Shown here one piece after another: positions 39,354 to 50,524 of a DNA stretch of 64,000 nt. This DNA is from Desulforamulus ruminis DSM 2154. GTDB lineage: Bacteria; Bacillota; Desulfotomaculia; Desulfotomaculales; Desulfotomaculaceae. The notes under the pieces are model-generated. The model was not told the origin of the DNA, did no database searches, and saw only the letters and a program-made list of their open reading frames with translations. The position numbers were made by a program, and so were the translations under genes. The stretch covers positions 992,001-1,056,000 of the forward strand of contig NC_015589.1 of the NCBI RefSeq assembly GCF_000215085.1, in the 5' to 3' direction. Every line of letters begins with the position of its first letter. The stretch's first letter is position 1.

Positions 39354-39425
39354 TTGCAAACCCAAAACATTATGATATAATTGGGCTTAAGCTGGATAAC
39401 CAGGGTTATGCCCTGGTATTTTAAT
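39354..39425 (+). promoter_or_regulatory. promoter and leader hairpin upstream of tig
   Basis: TTGCAA (39354), 16 nt, TATAAT (39376-39381) is a good sigma-A promoter. About 18 nt later CCAGGG/CCCTGG (39400-39416) is followed by TATTTTAATT, like a weak attenuator. The leader to the tig ATG is about 245 nt and has no other gene; nothing else is seen in 39207-39631. Confidence 0.6.
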
Positions 39426-39631
39426 TACTGAGCCATCTGGAAAAAATTGCCCTTTTTGGCTTTAAATGATTTGCAAGCTGGCAGGAGTTAACTAACCTTC
39501 GTAGAACTAGATAATATGCCATGAATTCGGGAAAGCTAATAGATGAAAAATTTTCCGGGTGGAAGATACATTGGCAAAAGTAATGACTTATTTACCAAAT
39601 AAACCATGTTTTTAAGGAGGAGCACTGTATA

Positions 39632-40936
39632 ATGAAAGCCACCGCGGAAAGGATCGAGAAAAACACCGTCCTTTTGCAAATTGAGGTAGAGGAAGAACAG
39701 GTAAACAAGGCGTTGGACAAAGCCTATCGTAAAGTTGTAGGTCAGGTAAATATTCCTGGATTCCGTAAAGGAAAAGCCCCCAGGGCGATGGTTGAGAGAT
39801 ACGTCGGTGTGGAAACCCTCTTTGGGGAAGCGGCCGAAATTCTCATTCCGGAAACCTATATGCAGGCCTTGAAAGAAACGGAAACGGAACCCATCAACCA
39901 GCCTAAAATTGATATTGTCCAGGGAGAAGCGGGTAAAGCGCTTATTTTTAAAGCCACTGTGGAAGTTAAACCGGAAGTTGCTCTGGGTGAATATAAAGGT
40001 TTGGAAGTAAATAGGCCTTCCGAGGAAGTAACGGAAGAGGATATACAAAAGGAATTGGAAAAACTACAGGCCCGCCACGCCAAGCTGGTTACCGTAGAAG
40101 GAGAAATTCAACAGGGTGATACGGCCATCATTGATTTTACCGGCTATGTGGACGAAGAAGCCTTTGAGGGTGGAACCGCAGAGAATTATTCTTTAAACAT
40201 TGGCTCCGGCACCTTTATTCCAGGCTTTGAAGAACAACTGCTGGGCGTCAAGACCGGGGAGTCCAAAGAGGTCAATGTGACCTTCCCCGAAGAGTACCAC
40301 GCCGAAAATCTGGCTGGGAAACCGGCCACCTTTAAAGTAACCGTCAAAGAATTAAAAAGGAAAGAACTGGCTCCGCTGGATGATGAATTTGCCAAGGACG
40401 TCAGTGAATTTGATACTCTGGAAGAATTAAAGTCCGACATTCGGAATAAATTAAGTGAAGCTGCCAGTAGCAAGGCTAAATCGGCAGTGGAAAATGGTGC
40501 CGTAGAAGCAGCGGTGGCCAATGCCACCGTAGAAGTACCGGAGATTATGATTGAGCGCAAGCTGGAAGAAATGTTAAATAATCTGAATCAGCGTTTAATG
40601 CAACAAGGGATTAATCTCGAACAGTACTTTAAATATACCAATACCAGTATTGATGAGATGCGGGAACGGATGAAGCCGGACGCAGAAACCAACGTTAAAA
40701 ATGAACTGGTTTTGGATGCCATTGCCAAGATTGAAAAAGTTGAAGTTTCCGAAGAGGAAATTAGCGAAGAAATTCAAAAAATTGCTGCCTATGTAGGCCA
40801 GGACGAGAAAATCGTACGTAAAACTTTGGAATTACAGAATGAGATGGGGAATATTATTCAAGATATAGCCCGTCGCAAAACCGTTGCCTTCCTGGCTGAG
40901 AATGCTAAAGTTGTAGAAAGCACAAAGGAAGCATAA
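39632..40936 (+). CDS. tig: trigger factor
   Basis: A 434-residue ribosome-bound chaperone and prolyl isomerase. The ribosome-docking signature is [21 protein letters not shown] (split: [10 protein letters not shown] at residue 39), an FKBP domain runs 150-245 ([24 protein letters not shown]), and the C-terminal helical arms follow. AAGGAGGAG precedes the ATG. First gene of the tig-clpP-clpX order that is common in bacteria; a promoter and leader hairpin lie 250 nt upstream. Confidence 0.97.
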   Translation: MKATAERIEKNTVLLQIEVEEEQVNKALDKAYRKVVGQVNIPGFRKGKAPRAMVERYVGVETLFGEAAEILIPETYMQALKETETEPINQPKIDIVQGEAGKALIFKATVEVKPEVALGEYKGLEVNRPSEEVTEEDIQKELEKLQARHAKLVTVEGEIQQGDTAIIDFTGYVDEEAFEGGTAENYSLNIGSGTFIPGFEEQLLGVKTGESKEVNVTFPEEYHAENLAGKPATFKVTVKELKRKELAPLDDEFAKDVSEFDTLEELKSDIRNKLSEAASSKAKSAVENGAVEAAVANATVEVPEIMIERKLEEMLNNLNQRLMQQGINLEQYFKYTNTSIDEMRERMKPDAETNVKNELVLDAIAKIEKVEVSEEEISEEIQKIAAYVGQDEKIVRKTLELQNEMGNIIQDIARRKTVAFLAENAKVVESTKEA

Positions 40937-41000
40937 AAAACATAGACTATGCAGTAAGCCTAACATCTACCCTTTTAAAAGATCCAAGGAGGCGATAAAC

Positions 41001-41588
41001 TTGTCAGGTTTGGTGCCAATTGTAGTTGAACAAACAAACAGGGGTGAACGGGCCTACGACATTTATTCAAGACTATTGAAAGACAGAATCATCTTTATTG
41101 GCGGCCCCATTGAGGATCACATCGCAAATTTGGTCATTGCCCAGTTTTTGTTCCTGGAGGCGGAGGATCCGGAAAAGGATATCCACCTTTACATCAACTC
41201 CCCGGGGGGAGTTGTAACTGCCGGAATGGCCATCTATGATACCATGCAATACATCAAGTGCCCGGTATCCACCATTTGCCTGGGCCAAGCGGCAAGCATG
41301 GGTTCTTTTCTGCTGGCCGCCGGCACCAAGGGAAAACGCTATTCACTGCCCTATGCCCGCATTATGATTCATCAGGTCCTGGGCGGTGTACAAGGGCAGG
41401 CGACCGACATTGATATTCATGCCAAAGAAATTTTAAGAATCAAGGAAGTTTTAAATGAAAGATTATCCCATCATACGGGTCAGCCCCTGGATAAAATCGC
41501 CAGGGATACCGAGCGGGACTTCTTCATGTCGGCGGAAGCGGCCAAGGAGTACGGAATCATTGATGAGGTGATGCCGTATAGGAAGTAA
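41001..41588 (+). CDS. clpP: ATP-dependent Clp protease proteolytic subunit
   Basis: A 195-residue serine protease forming the ClpP barrel. Catalytic Ser in [14 protein letters not shown] near residue 98, His in [11 protein letters not shown] near 123 and Asp near 172 (DRD-type region TERDFFMS). TTG 41001 follows AAGGAGG by 8 nt. It works with the ClpX encoded 19 nt downstream. Confidence 0.97.
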   Translation: MSGLVPIVVEQTNRGERAYDIYSRLLKDRIIFIGGPIEDHIANLVIAQFLFLEAEDPEKDIHLYINSPGGVVTAGMAIYDTMQYIKCPVSTICLGQAASMGSFLLAAGTKGKRYSLPYARIMIHQVLGGVQGQATDIDIHAKEILRIKEVLNERLSHHTGQPLDKIARDTERDFFMSAEAAKEYGIIDEVMPYRK

Positions 41589-41607
41589 AGATAAAAGAGG
41601 TGGAGAC

Positions 41608-42858
41608 ATGTTTAATGAGAAAGGCCAGCTCAAATGTTCCTTCTGCGGTAAGATGCAGGATCAGGTTAAAAAGCTTGTAGCAGGACCCGGGGTCTATATC
41701 TGCGATGAGTGCATTGAGTTGTGCAACGAAATCATCGAAGAAGAGTTAAGCGATGACCTCAATTTGGACATGGGCGATCTACCAAAACCCAAGGAAATTA
41801 AAACGATTCTGGACCAGTATGTGATTGGTCAGGAGTCAGCCAAGAAACAACTGGCCGTGGCCGTTTATAATCACTACAAGCGAATTAACCTTGGCGGCAA
41901 GGTAGAAGATGTGGAACTTTCCAAAAGCAACATTGTAATGTTGGGCCCCACCGGCAGTGGTAAAACATTGCTGGCCCAGACGCTGGCTCGCTTGTTAAAC
42001 GTGCCGTTTGCCATTGCAGATGCCACCTCTTTAACAGAAGCAGGTTATGTGGGTGAAGATGTTGAAAACATCCTGCTGAAATTAATACAAGCTGCTGATT
42101 ATGATGTTGAAAAAGCGGAAAAGGGCATTGTTTATATTGATGAAATAGATAAAATTGCCCGCAAGTCCGAGAATCCATCCATCACCCGGGACGTTTCCGG
42201 GGAAGGCGTGCAGCAGGCGCTGTTAAAGATTCTGGAAGGTACGGTTGCCAGTGTGCCGCCCCAGGGTGGGCGTAAGCATCCGCACCAGGAGTTTATTCAG
42301 CTTGATACCACCAATATTTTATTTATCTGCGGTGGTGCCTTTGATGGTATTGAAAAGCTTATTTTAAACCGGATCGGTAAAAAACAGATGGGCTTTGGGG
42401 CCGAAATCCAAAGCAAAAAAGATCTTAAAATCGGTGAAATTTTGGCCAGTATTCTGCCTGAAGATCTCTTAAAGTTTGGCTTAATTCCCGAATTTGTGGG
42501 TCGGTTGCCGGTGATCGTTACCCTGGAAGCCCTGGATGAGGAAGCTTTGGTGCGTATCCTTACCGAACCCAAGAATGCTCTCTCCAAGCAGTATGAAAAG
42601 CTGTTTGAGCTGGACGGGGTGGCGCTGGAAATCCAGCCGGAAGCCCTGCAAGAGGTGGCCAAGGAGGCTCTCAAGCGCAAAACCGGAGCCAGAGGCTTAC
42701 GGGCTATCATGGAGGATGCCATGCTGAACATTATGTATGACATCCCTTCCAGGGAGGATATTTCTAAAGTGGTGATCACCAAAGAAGCCATTCTTAAGAA
42801 GGGTGATCCTCTATTTATTACGGTGGACAGTAAAAAAAAGAAAGAAGAAACCGCGTAA
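41608..42858 (+). CDS. clpX: ATP-dependent Clp protease ATPase subunit ClpX
   Basis: A 416-residue AAA+ unfoldase. N-terminal zinc-binding domain with CSFCGKMQ and CDECIELC, Walker [13 protein letters not shown] near residue 115, Walker [10 protein letters not shown] near 180, and sensor [10 protein letters not shown] near 363. It selects and unfolds substrates for ClpP. A strong terminator follows. No CtsR or CIRCE operator was seen upstream. Confidence 0.97.
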   Translation: MFNEKGQLKCSFCGKMQDQVKKLVAGPGVYICDECIELCNEIIEEELSDDLNLDMGDLPKPKEIKTILDQYVIGQESAKKQLAVAVYNHYKRINLGGKVEDVELSKSNIVMLGPTGSGKTLLAQTLARLLNVPFAIADATSLTEAGYVGEDVENILLKLIQAADYDVEKAEKGIVYIDEIDKIARKSENPSITRDVSGEGVQQALLKILEGTVASVPPQGGRKHPHQEFIQLDTTNILFICGGAFDGIEKLILNRIGKKQMGFGAEIQSKKDLKIGEILASILPEDLLKFGLIPEFVGRLPVIVTLEALDEEALVRILTEPKNALSKQYEKLFELDGVALEIQPEALQEVAKEALKRKTGARGLRAIMEDAMLNIMYDIPSREDISKVVITKEAILKKGDPLFITVDSKKKKEETA

Positions 42859-42870
42859 CCTAAAAGGTCA

Positions 42871-42902
42871 AAAACACGGAGCTTAATACTCCGTGTTTTT
42901 TC
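42871..42902 (+). terminator. terminator after clpX
   Basis: AAAACACGGAG, seven-base loop, CTCCGTGTTTTTTC. Confidence 0.85.
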
Positions 42903-42927
42903 ATTTTTTGGCTCAGTTTAGACGATC

Positions 42928-43031
42928 GGTTTTTCTTTAGGATCTTGTCCTTGGCCGTTTTAACAATCAATAATAGGACTACAGGGAATCCCTTAAGGAC
43001 AATCACCAGCAACTGGACCCTAAAGAAAAAC
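42928..43031. repeat. 104-nt imperfect inverted repeat before lonB
   Basis: GTTTTTCTTTAGG (42929) pairs with CCTAAAGAAAAAC (43019), and inside it TTGTCCTT (42945) pairs with AAGGACAA (42995). The loop contains a smaller palindrome, GGGAATCCC. Either a folded leader of lonB or a small non-autonomous element. Confidence 0.5.
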
Positions 43032-43110
43032 AGATTCGCTATTTATGTGTAAAAAAAAGTTTTTTTAGCAATAATACAAGATAAGTTGTATCAATAAGGA
43101 GGCATGGTTC

Positions 43111-44823
43111 ATGGGGGAACTAACCAGTCTTGGCGGGTTTCTAACCTTCATACAGGTATTTTTTGCTGTGGTCATCGGTTTATATTTCTGGAATTTGCTG
43201 AAGGCCCAGCAGGGAAATAAAACGGCTGTGGAAAAGGAATCCCGGAAAGAGATGGAGAAGCTCCAGCGCCTGAGAGCCATTTCTTTGACCGAACCTTTGT
43301 CGGAGAAAACCCGACCCAAAAATTTTAATGAAATTATTGGGCAAGAGGAGGGCTTGAAATCCCTCAGAGCTGCTCTGTGTGGACCCAATCCCCAGCATGT
43401 TATTGTTTACGGACCTCCGGGGGTGGGAAAAACCGCGGCTGCCAGGTTGGTTCTGGAAGAGGCCAAAAAGGCTCCAAGTTCTCCTTTTAAAGAAAAGGCT
43501 AAATTTATCGAACTGGATGCAACAACAGCCCGGTTTGATGAAAGGGGCATTGCCGATCCCTTGATTGGTTCGGTCCATGATCCCATTTACCAGGGGGCAG
43601 GCCCCATGGGCATGGCCGGTATTCCCCAGCCCAAACTGGGGGCGGTTACCAAGGCTCACGGCGGGTTGCTTTTTATTGATGAAATCGGGGAGTTGCACCC
43701 CACCCAAATGAATAAGCTATTAAAAGTGTTGGAAGATCGCAAGGTGTTTTTGGAAAGCGCTTATTACAGTTCTGAAGATACCAATATTCCAACCCATATT
43801 CATGATATTTTCCAAAACGGTCTGCCGGCGGACTTCCGCATGGTAGGGGCGACCACCCGTACTCCGGAGGAAATTCCGCCTGCCATTCGTTCCCGTTGTT
43901 TAGAGATCTATTTTAGACCCCTGCTGCCGGATGAAATTGAGAAAATTGCCGCCAATGCCGCGGAAAAAATTGGCCTGCCCCTGGAGGAAGGGGCCTTGGA
44001 GGTAATTAAACGCTACGCCACCAGCGGGCGTGAAGCGGTAAATATTGTGCAAATTGCCGGCGGGCTGGCGTTAACGGAAGATAGAAAGGAAATTTTGGTC
44101 CGGGACATCGAATGGGTAGTGCACAGCGGACAGTATTCGCCGAGACCGGAACGCAAAATTAACCCGCAGCCTCAGGTAGGCGTGGTCAACGGCCTGGCGG
44201 TATATGGTCCCAACATGGGAGTTTTATCGGAAGTTGAAGCCACCGTGATTGCTGCCGAGGAAGGCCGGGGCCAGATTACGGTAACCGGTGTGGTGGAGGA
44301 AGAAGAAATTGGCGGAAATAGCAAAAGAATCAAAAGAAAGAGCATGGCCCGCAGTTCGGTGGAGAATGTGCTGACGGTACTGCGCAGGGTCATGGAGGTG
44401 GAACCCAAAAATTACGACATTCACGTTAATTTTTTGGGCAGCGGCTTGGTGGACGGTCCGTCGGCCGGAGTGACCATTGCCACGGCGGTTTATTCAGCCA
44501 TTAAGGGAACCGCCGTTGACAACAAAGTAGCCATGACCGGAGAAATTTCCATCCGGGGGCTGGTTAAACCGGTGGGCGGGGTTTTGGCCAAGGTGGAAGC
44601 GGCCCGTCAGGCAGGTGTAAAAAAGGTATTGATTCCCAAGGAAAACTACCAGGAAATCTTTAAAAATATGGAAGGGATTGAGGTTGTAGCGGTAGAAACC
44701 TTGCATGAAGTGATTCAGGGAGCTTTAGTGAAGCAAACGGAGAAGCCGATGCAGTGGGAACCGGTGACCACTTCCCTGGATGTTCCGGCGGCAGCCTTTT
44801 TATCGCCTTCTGCCAAATCCTGA
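43111..44823 (+). CDS. lonB: ATP-dependent protease LonB
   Basis: A 570-residue Lon-type protease of the sporulation-linked LonB group. N-terminal membrane helix (GFLTFIQVFFAVVIGLYFW), AAA+ domain with Walker [16 protein letters not shown] near residue 103 and Walker B LLFIDEIGELH near 185, and C-terminal protease domain with catalytic Ser in DGPSAGVTIATAV near 452 and Lys near 495 (KVEAARQAGVKKV). It lies just upstream of lonA, the usual order in Bacilli and Clostridia. AAGGAGG precedes ATG 43111. Confidence 0.94.
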   Translation: MGELTSLGGFLTFIQVFFAVVIGLYFWNLLKAQQGNKTAVEKESRKEMEKLQRLRAISLTEPLSEKTRPKNFNEIIGQEEGLKSLRAALCGPNPQHVIVYGPPGVGKTAAARLVLEEAKKAPSSPFKEKAKFIELDATTARFDERGIADPLIGSVHDPIYQGAGPMGMAGIPQPKLGAVTKAHGGLLFIDEIGELHPTQMNKLLKVLEDRKVFLESAYYSSEDTNIPTHIHDIFQNGLPADFRMVGATTRTPEEIPPAIRSRCLEIYFRPLLPDEIEKIAANAAEKIGLPLEEGALEVIKRYATSGREAVNIVQIAGGLALTEDRKEILVRDIEWVVHSGQYSPRPERKINPQPQVGVVNGLAVYGPNMGVLSEVEATVIAAEEGRGQITVTGVVEEEEIGGNSKRIKRKSMARSSVENVLTVLRRVMEVEPKNYDIHVNFLGSGLVDGPSAGVTIATAVYSAIKGTAVDNKVAMTGEISIRGLVKPVGGVLAKVEAARQAGVKKVLIPKENYQEIFKNMEGIEVVAVETLHEVIQGALVKQTEKPMQWEPVTTSLDVPAAAFLSPSAKS

Positions 44824-44901
44824 TAAGCAGCATAATTAATGAGAAAGGTGAAAAATCCTGTCAGGGAGAATGGGACTAAATCAGTTTGCTCTAGCTTTTA
44901 T

Positions 44902-44927
44902 AACCCAGCGATTGCTGGGTTTTTTCC
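44902..44927 (+). terminator. terminator between lonB and lonA
   Basis: AACCCAGC, loop GATT, GCTGGGTTTTTTCC. lonA therefore probably has its own promoter in 44928-45020. Confidence 0.85.
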
Positions 44928-45038
44928 GTTATTAGCAATTATTGCTGTGGCAAGGCTTTTGCTTTTTGTGTTATTATTACTGTATTCTGAATCACTAGTT
45001 AACCAACATAAGATTACAGTATACAAGGAGGTGCGGCA

Positions 45039-47471
45039 GTGAATTCCGAAATTAAAACCCTACCCTTGCTTCCTCTGAGGGGTATTCTTGTTTTCCCTTA
45101 TATGGTGATTCATCTTGATGTGGGGCGGGAAAAATCTGTTCAGGCCATTGAGGAGGCAATGGTTGATAATAAAATGATTTTCTTGGCCACCCAAAGGGAA
45201 GCGCAAACCGATGAACCCGGGGTAGACGACATTTATCAGGTAGGAACGGTAGCCGAGGTTAAGCAGTTATTAAAACTTCCCGGAGGAACCATCCGGGTGC
45301 TGGTGGAGGGCATTGCCCGGGCCAAAATAAGAACATATGAAGGATTGGAACCCTACTTCAAAGTGGAAATTGACCAGTACTCTGAGGAATTTGAAAAGAG
45401 TTCCGAAATAGAAGCTTTGATGAGAAGCCTGGTTTACCAGTTTGAGCAATATGTCAAACTTTCCAAACGGATTCCGCCTGAAACTGTGGTTTCTGTGGTG
45501 AACCTTGAGGAACCGGGGCGTTTGGCCGATATTATTGCCTCTCATCTGGCCCTGCGCATTGAAGACAAACAAAAGGTTCTGGAGTCCATTGATATTGTTG
45601 AGCGTTTAGAAAAGCTTTGTTCCATTGTGGCCAAAGAATTAGAGATTGTGGAACTGGAGCGCAAGATCAATATCCGGGTTCGCAAGCAAATGGAAAAAAC
45701 CCAGAAGGAATATTACCTTAGGGAACAAATGAAGGCCATTCAGAAGGAACTGGGCGAGAAAGATGAACGGGTTGCGGAATGTGAGGAACTACGGGAGAAA
45801 ATAGCCAAAGCCAAACTTCCCAAGGAAGTGGAAGAAAAGGCCATAAAAGAGGTTGAACGGCTGGAAAAAATGCCCCCGATGGCCGCAGAGGCTACGGTGG
45901 TTCGCAATTATCTGGACTGGGTTCTCAGCCTGCCCTGGAGCAAAAGTACCCGGGACCGCCTGGAGATTAAAGCCGCAGAACAAATTTTGGATGATGACCA
46001 TTATGGATTAAAGAATCCCAAGGAGAGAATTATTGAATATTTGGCCATCCGTAAGCTGGCTAAAAAGATGAAGGGGCCCATTCTTTGTCTGGTTGGTCCT
46101 CCGGGTGTGGGGAAAACCTCCCTTGGACGGTCCATCGCCCGGGCCTTGGAGCGTAAATTCATCCGTATTTCTTTGGGTGGCGTAAGGGACGAAGCGGAAA
46201 TTCGCGGCCACCGCCGTACCTATGTAGGCGCTATGCCGGGCCGGGTTATTCAAGGGATGCGCCAGGCCGGTTCCAAAAACCCTGTATTTTTACTGGATGA
46301 AATCGATAAAATGGCCAGTGATTTCCGGGGCGATCCGGCCTCAGCCCTGTTGGAGGTCTTGGACCCTGAACAGAACAGTACCTTTAGCGATCATTATATT
46401 GAATCATCCTTTGATTTATCCAATGTTATGTTTATTACCACGGCCAATAATATGTGGTCCATTCCCCGGCCTTTGCTGGACCGCATGGAAGTAATTCAAA
46501 TTTCTGGGTATACTGAAGAAGAGAAGCTGGAAATTGCCAAGCGTCACCTGCTGCCCAAGCAGATTAAAGAACACGGTCTGACCGCGGATATGCTTAGCCT
46601 TTCCGAGACCGCCATGCGCAAGATGATCCGGGAATATACCCGGGAATCCGGCGTACGCAGTCTGGAACGCAACCTTGCCTCCCTCTGCCGCAAAACGGCA
46701 AAAAGAATTGTGGCCAAGGAAGCAACAAAGGTTAAGATTACCGCTCAGAACCTGGAGCAATTTTTGGGTGTTCCCCGCTATCGTTACGGCGTGGCCGAAC
46801 AATACGACGAAGTGGGCATTGTCACCGGCATGGCCTGGACCGAAGTGGGTGGGGATACCCTGGTAATTGAGGTAACTACCTATAAGGGCAACGGCCGCAT
46901 GACCCTCACGGGAAAACTGGGAGATGTGATGAAGGAGTCCGCCCAGGCCGGTTACAGCTATGTTCGCAGCCGGGCCGGCGAACTGGAGATTCCCGGGGAG
47001 TTATTTGAAAAATACGATATGCATATTCATATTCCCGAAGGGGCCATTCCGAAGGACGGTCCGTCAGCGGGGATTACCATGGCCACCGCCATTGCTTCGG
47101 TGCTGACCGGACGAAAGGTCCGTCACGATGTGGCCATGACCGGAGAAATCACCCTGCGGGGCCGGGTTCTGCCGGTAGGAGGCATTAAAGAGAAGGTGAT
47201 GGCCGCTCACCGGGCAGGGATTAAAATGATCATCATGCCCTTGGATAACAAGAAAGATCTGGAAGACATTCCTGGCAACATTAGAAAACAGCTTGAATTC
47301 AAACTGGTTGACCATATGGATCAGGTTTTGGAGCTGGCTCTGCTGGAAAAGGAAGAGACCAACAGTCTTTCCGTTCCTGAGGCCGCGGCAACCATGGATA
47401 ATCCACCCTTCACCACCGGTGTGGAGCATCAAGAGGTTCAGCAACAAGGAGGAACCCAGTTACCATCGTGA
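45039..47471 (+). CDS. lonA: ATP-dependent protease La
   Basis: An 810-residue Lon protease. N-terminal substrate-binding LAN domain ([20 protein letters not shown] at residue 6), AAA+ domain with [15 protein letters not shown] near 355 and FLLDEIDKM near 418, and protease domain with [14 protein letters not shown] near 675 and the catalytic Lys near 717 ([11 protein letters not shown]). GTG start behind AAGGAGGTG. It degrades misfolded and regulatory proteins in the cytosol. Overlaps engB by 4 nt. Confidence 0.97.
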   Translation: MNSEIKTLPLLPLRGILVFPYMVIHLDVGREKSVQAIEEAMVDNKMIFLATQREAQTDEPGVDDIYQVGTVAEVKQLLKLPGGTIRVLVEGIARAKIRTYEGLEPYFKVEIDQYSEEFEKSSEIEALMRSLVYQFEQYVKLSKRIPPETVVSVVNLEEPGRLADIIASHLALRIEDKQKVLESIDIVERLEKLCSIVAKELEIVELERKINIRVRKQMEKTQKEYYLREQMKAIQKELGEKDERVAECEELREKIAKAKLPKEVEEKAIKEVERLEKMPPMAAEATVVRNYLDWVLSLPWSKSTRDRLEIKAAEQILDDDHYGLKNPKERIIEYLAIRKLAKKMKGPILCLVGPPGVGKTSLGRSIARALERKFIRISLGGVRDEAEIRGHRRTYVGAMPGRVIQGMRQAGSKNPVFLLDEIDKMASDFRGDPASALLEVLDPEQNSTFSDHYIESSFDLSNVMFITTANNMWSIPRPLLDRMEVIQISGYTEEEKLEIAKRHLLPKQIKEHGLTADMLSLSETAMRKMIREYTRESGVRSLERNLASLCRKTAKRIVAKEATKVKITAQNLEQFLGVPRYRYGVAEQYDEVGIVTGMAWTEVGGDTLVIEVTTYKGNGRMTLTGKLGDVMKESAQAGYSYVRSRAGELEIPGELFEKYDMHIHIPEGAIPKDGPSAGITMATAIASVLTGRKVRHDVAMTGEITLRGRVLPVGGIKEKVMAAHRAGIKMIIMPLDNKKDLEDIPGNIRKQLEFKLVDHMDQVLELALLEKEETNSLSVPEAAATMDNPPFTTGVEHQEVQQQGGTQLPS

Positions 47472-48073
47472 AAATCCAGTCATCTGAATTTATAACCAGT
47501 GCTGTCAACCCCGGGGGCTATCCCCCGGGGGATTTGCCCGAGGTGGCCTTTGTGGGTCGCTCCAACGTAGGTAAATCATCCCTGATTAACAAAATGCTCA
47601 ACCGCAAAGGTTTAGCCCGGACCAGCAAGACACCCGGGAGGACACAACTGATTAATTTTTTCAGGGTGAATGAAAACTTTATGATGGTGGATTTGCCGGG
47701 CTACGGCTATGCCAAGGTGCCGGAAGAGGTGCGGGTCCGGTGGGGGAAGATGGTTGAAGGTTATCTTAAAAACCGTGCCAATTTGCAGGGCGTTTTTTTA
47801 TTATTGGACTGCCGGCATGTACCCACCGCCCAGGATAAACAAATGTACCAGTGGCTGGCTCATTACGGCGTACCGGCAGTGGTGGTGGCCACGAAAATAG
47901 ACAAACTTTCCAATAACCAGTGGGCTAAGCAGCAGGGGGTTATAAAAAGAACACTGCCTCTGTCCCCGGAACACCGCTTGGTTCCTTTTTCCGCCGAAAC
48001 CGGGCGGGGCAGGGAAGAGCTGCTGGAAGTCATTGCCCAATGGATTGCCCAAGCAACGGTCCCAAACCCATAG
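47468..48073 (+). CDS. engB: ribosome biogenesis GTPase EngB/YsxC
   Basis: A 201-residue GTPase needed for 50S assembly. G1 [12 protein letters not shown] near residue 30, G2 region TPGRTQ, G3 DLPGYGYAK near 76, G4 TKIDKL near 143, G5 FSAETGRG near 177. GTG start overlapping the lonA stop; the lonA-engB pairing is common in Firmicutes. Terminator follows. Confidence 0.96.
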   Translation: MKIQSSEFITSAVNPGGYPPGDLPEVAFVGRSNVGKSSLINKMLNRKGLARTSKTPGRTQLINFFRVNENFMMVDLPGYGYAKVPEEVRVRWGKMVEGYLKNRANLQGVFLLLDCRHVPTAQDKQMYQWLAHYGVPAVVVATKIDKLSNNQWAKQQGVIKRTLPLSPEHRLVPFSAETGRGREELLEVIAQWIAQATVPNP

Positions 48074-48087
48074 TATAATCAATGCCT

Positions 48088-48117
48088 AAACCGCTATCCC
48101 ACCGGGTAGCGGTTTTA
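48088..48117. terminator. terminator between convergent genes
   Basis: AAACCGCTA and TAGCGGTTT pair around a ten-base loop, followed by TTTACC on the plus strand. Confidence 0.75.
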
Positions 48118-49227
48118 CCTTTGCTTTTTGGGAGAGGGCAGGATGCTTTTTTTCTCCCAGTCAACTGAGGCCCGGGACAGTTCCAGAATATCTCCGGCGT
48201 ACTTTAATAGGGGGAAGTTACTGTTATAGGCAATCTGTTTAATGACAGGCAGGGTTGCTACTGTAACAAGACGGTCGTAATCCTCGTTTTTCATGGTGTT
48301 AATAATTTCCCGAAGTCTTACGGATCTTCTCATTTCTTCATCTAGCCTTTTGGAGAGTTTATCGAAGGACAGGTTTTTAGCAATGGCACGGGCGGCCAGT
48401 ACACCGCTGCGCAGGGAGGAGATCGCTCCGAAGCCCAGGAAGGACTCCATAAAGCCCCCGGCCGATCCCACCAGCAGGATGTTTCTAACCTGATGAGGGA
48501 AAACGGTTCCGGCCACATGGCTCAGTAAAAACCCCTCCGTAATCTGGTAATCCAGGTTTTCTTTCTTAAGAAAAGTATGCCAAATTTTTTCCATTTCCTT
48601 AGCACTGGTATTGGCATGAATTAAAACCAGACTGGCACGGGTACGGTTGAAGGCGGTTAAATAGGCGTAAGCGCCCAGAGCATAGTCGGTATTGACCCAC
48701 ATTTTCAGTTCTTCGGGATTGAAGTCACCCAGAACAATGGCGCCGCGAACCATGGTAATAAATATATCTTTCCAGATACCCAAGGTAGCCGCAATTTCCC
48801 GATTGCCGCTGGCTACCACGACGTAATCGTATTCCCGGGCCAATTCGGAATAATCAGCCTGGCAATTATAATAAATTGGACTTTTAATCATTTTGTTTAA
48901 CTGCACTTCCAGGGACTGATCTCCCTGGCCGCGCTCCACAAAATAACCCAGCTTGCCGGAGTGAACCGTTTTGGAAACATGGGGGGCGTGCATGGTGAGC
49001 TTTTTCCAGGTGTTTAGAGGCTTGATTTTTATATGATAGTCTTTTTCAAGCCATTTCAGTTGATCGCGGACAGGACGGTTCATCAGTTGCAGCAAACCGC
49101 CTACATGAGGAAAGAGCTCTCCTGTTCGCGAACGTTCTTCATAGATGTCCGGGAAAATACGGAATCGTTCTAATTCATGGGCACAGGCCAAGCCCGAAAT
49201 TCCGGCTCCGATAATGGCAACCCTCAA
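48115..49227 (-). CDS. FAD-dependent oxidoreductase, geranylgeranyl reductase-like
   Basis: A 370-residue flavoprotein with the FAD-binding motif VAIIGAGISGLACAHELE at the start, a mid-chain YDYVVVASGNREIA, and LLVGSAGGFMESFLGFGAISS near residue 258, like the second FAD motif of lipid-reducing enzymes and other class A flavoprotein monooxygenases. Substrate unknown. TTG 49227 lies 8 nt after GGAGGTG. It lies 30 nt downstream of an orphan solute-binding protein gene on the same strand. Confidence 0.75.
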   Translation of the reverse strand: MRVAIIGAGISGLACAHELERFRIFPDIYEERSRTGELFPHVGGLLQLMNRPVRDQLKWLEKDYHIKIKPLNTWKKLTMHAPHVSKTVHSGKLGYFVERGQGDQSLEVQLNKMIKSPIYYNCQADYSELAREYDYVVVASGNREIAATLGIWKDIFITMVRGAIVLGDFNPEELKMWVNTDYALGAYAYLTAFNRTRASLVLIHANTSAKEMEKIWHTFLKKENLDYQITEGFLLSHVAGTVFPHQVRNILLVGSAGGFMESFLGFGAISSLRSGVLAARAIAKNLSFDKLSKRLDEEMRRSVRLREIINTMKNEDYDRLVTVATLPVIKQIAYNSNFPLLKYAGDILELSRASVDWEKKSILPSPKKQR

Positions 49228-49256
49228 GGGCTCACCTCCACTAAAGGTTTGTTAAT

Positions 49257-50357
49257 TTATTTTGCCCACAAATCCTGGAAATAAAATTTAATTTTTTCCC
49301 ACCGGCTTTTTTCTTTTTGCTGCTCCGGAGGAATATATTGCACGGTGCCGGCAGCCTTTTGGGCAAATTTCATATTGCTGCCCCGGCTATATTCCACCGG
49401 ATTGGTTAGCTCCCCGGCTTTGCGCACAAAACTTTGCAGTAATTCATAATCCTCTTTGGCAATCACCGGGGATTGATCCCATAATCCCATATCCCTGTAT
49501 TGCTGAATCATTTTTACTAGGGTTGGCTGGTTTATTTCCGGGAAAAAAGGAGCGATTACCCGGGCTGCTTCCGCAGAACCGTGATAATCCAGCCACAGCA
49601 TGGCTTTGCACAGACCATTGGTTAATTTTTGTACTTCTCTTTCATGCTGCTTCAGGTAAACGGGGGAGGCAGCCATAACCAGCGAGGGAACGGGATCCAG
49701 GGATGTGTTTAGGGCAGTTAATTTTTTCCCCAGACCGCTTTCCTCTGTCCGTGTTGCCATGGGTTCGGGCATTAAAACATAATCGCTTAAACCGGCCTCA
49801 AAGGTTCCTTCCTTCAAATCCCGGGGAATATTTTGAATGATAATGACCTGATGTTGTAAAAATAAATTATTTTTCCTTAATATTTCTTCCAAAAGAATAT
49901 TGCACTGGTCATCAGGGGGATCGCCCAGGATTGATTTTCTGCGTAACTGTTCCCAGGCAAAGGAGGAATTTTCCTCCCGGCCCAGAAGAAAGGTTCCGTC
50001 CTTGCGGGCTAACCCGGCAAAGGCTACCAGTTCTGCCCCTGTACCCAGGGGACGGGTAAACAGGCACTGGGTGAGATTGCACAACCAGACTTCCCCTCGG
50101 GCATCCGGCTTCACTTCCTCGGGCATGTCTTTAAGGAGGAGGGAATCCACCTCCAATTGCTGTTCCCGGTAAAATCCAAGGGTCAGGGCAAGATAATGGG
50201 GCAGGGCCGTCAGGGTGCGTTCAGTTTCCAGCACCCTGATTTTATCTGTTTTTTCAGGGCCCTTCCCAAAGAGTGAATAAGTTTTGATACTTAAAATAAC
50301 CATGGCGACAATCATAGCCAATAAAAACAGCAGCATGAACCACCTTTTGAAGCGCAT
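49257..50357 (-). CDS. NitT/TauT-type ABC solute-binding protein, orphan
   Basis: A 366-residue exported protein with a membrane anchor (WFMLLFLLAMIVAMVILSI) and a periplasmic-binding fold of the nitrate/sulfonate/taurine type: ALPHYLALTLGFYREQQLEVD near residue 52 (LALTLGFYREQQLEV typical), and a C-terminal lobe ending in a charged tail. No lipobox Cys is seen. No permease or ATPase adjoins, so it may serve another transporter or act as a sensor. The next gene is an FAD oxidoreductase. Confidence 0.72.
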   Translation of the reverse strand: MRFKRWFMLLFLLAMIVAMVILSIKTYSLFGKGPEKTDKIRVLETERTLTALPHYLALTLGFYREQQLEVDSLLLKDMPEEVKPDARGEVWLCNLTQCLFTRPLGTGAELVAFAGLARKDGTFLLGREENSSFAWEQLRRKSILGDPPDDQCNILLEEILRKNNLFLQHQVIIIQNIPRDLKEGTFEAGLSDYVLMPEPMATRTEESGLGKKLTALNTSLDPVPSLVMAASPVYLKQHEREVQKLTNGLCKAMLWLDYHGSAEAARVIAPFFPEINQPTLVKMIQQYRDMGLWDQSPVIAKEDYELLQSFVRKAGELTNPVEYSRGSNMKFAQKAAGTVQYIPPEQQKEKSRWEKIKFYFQDLWAK

Positions 50358-50524
50358 CCTTTCAACCTCCTAAATGGGAATTAAAAAAGAACGATTTTTT
50401 ACCGGGTCTGTTATATATCTATTAGATCAAACCATTTTCATAACCATTTTGTAGATATATAGGAATAAATTTCAGAATATCCCATACATATGTATAGAGA
50501 ATTTATTTGTAAGGAGGTTCGTTT

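Noticed and set aside
41001-42858. CtsR or CIRCE heat-shock operators near clpP, clpX and lon
   Set aside because: No heptad or inverted repeat matching either operator was found upstream of these genes.
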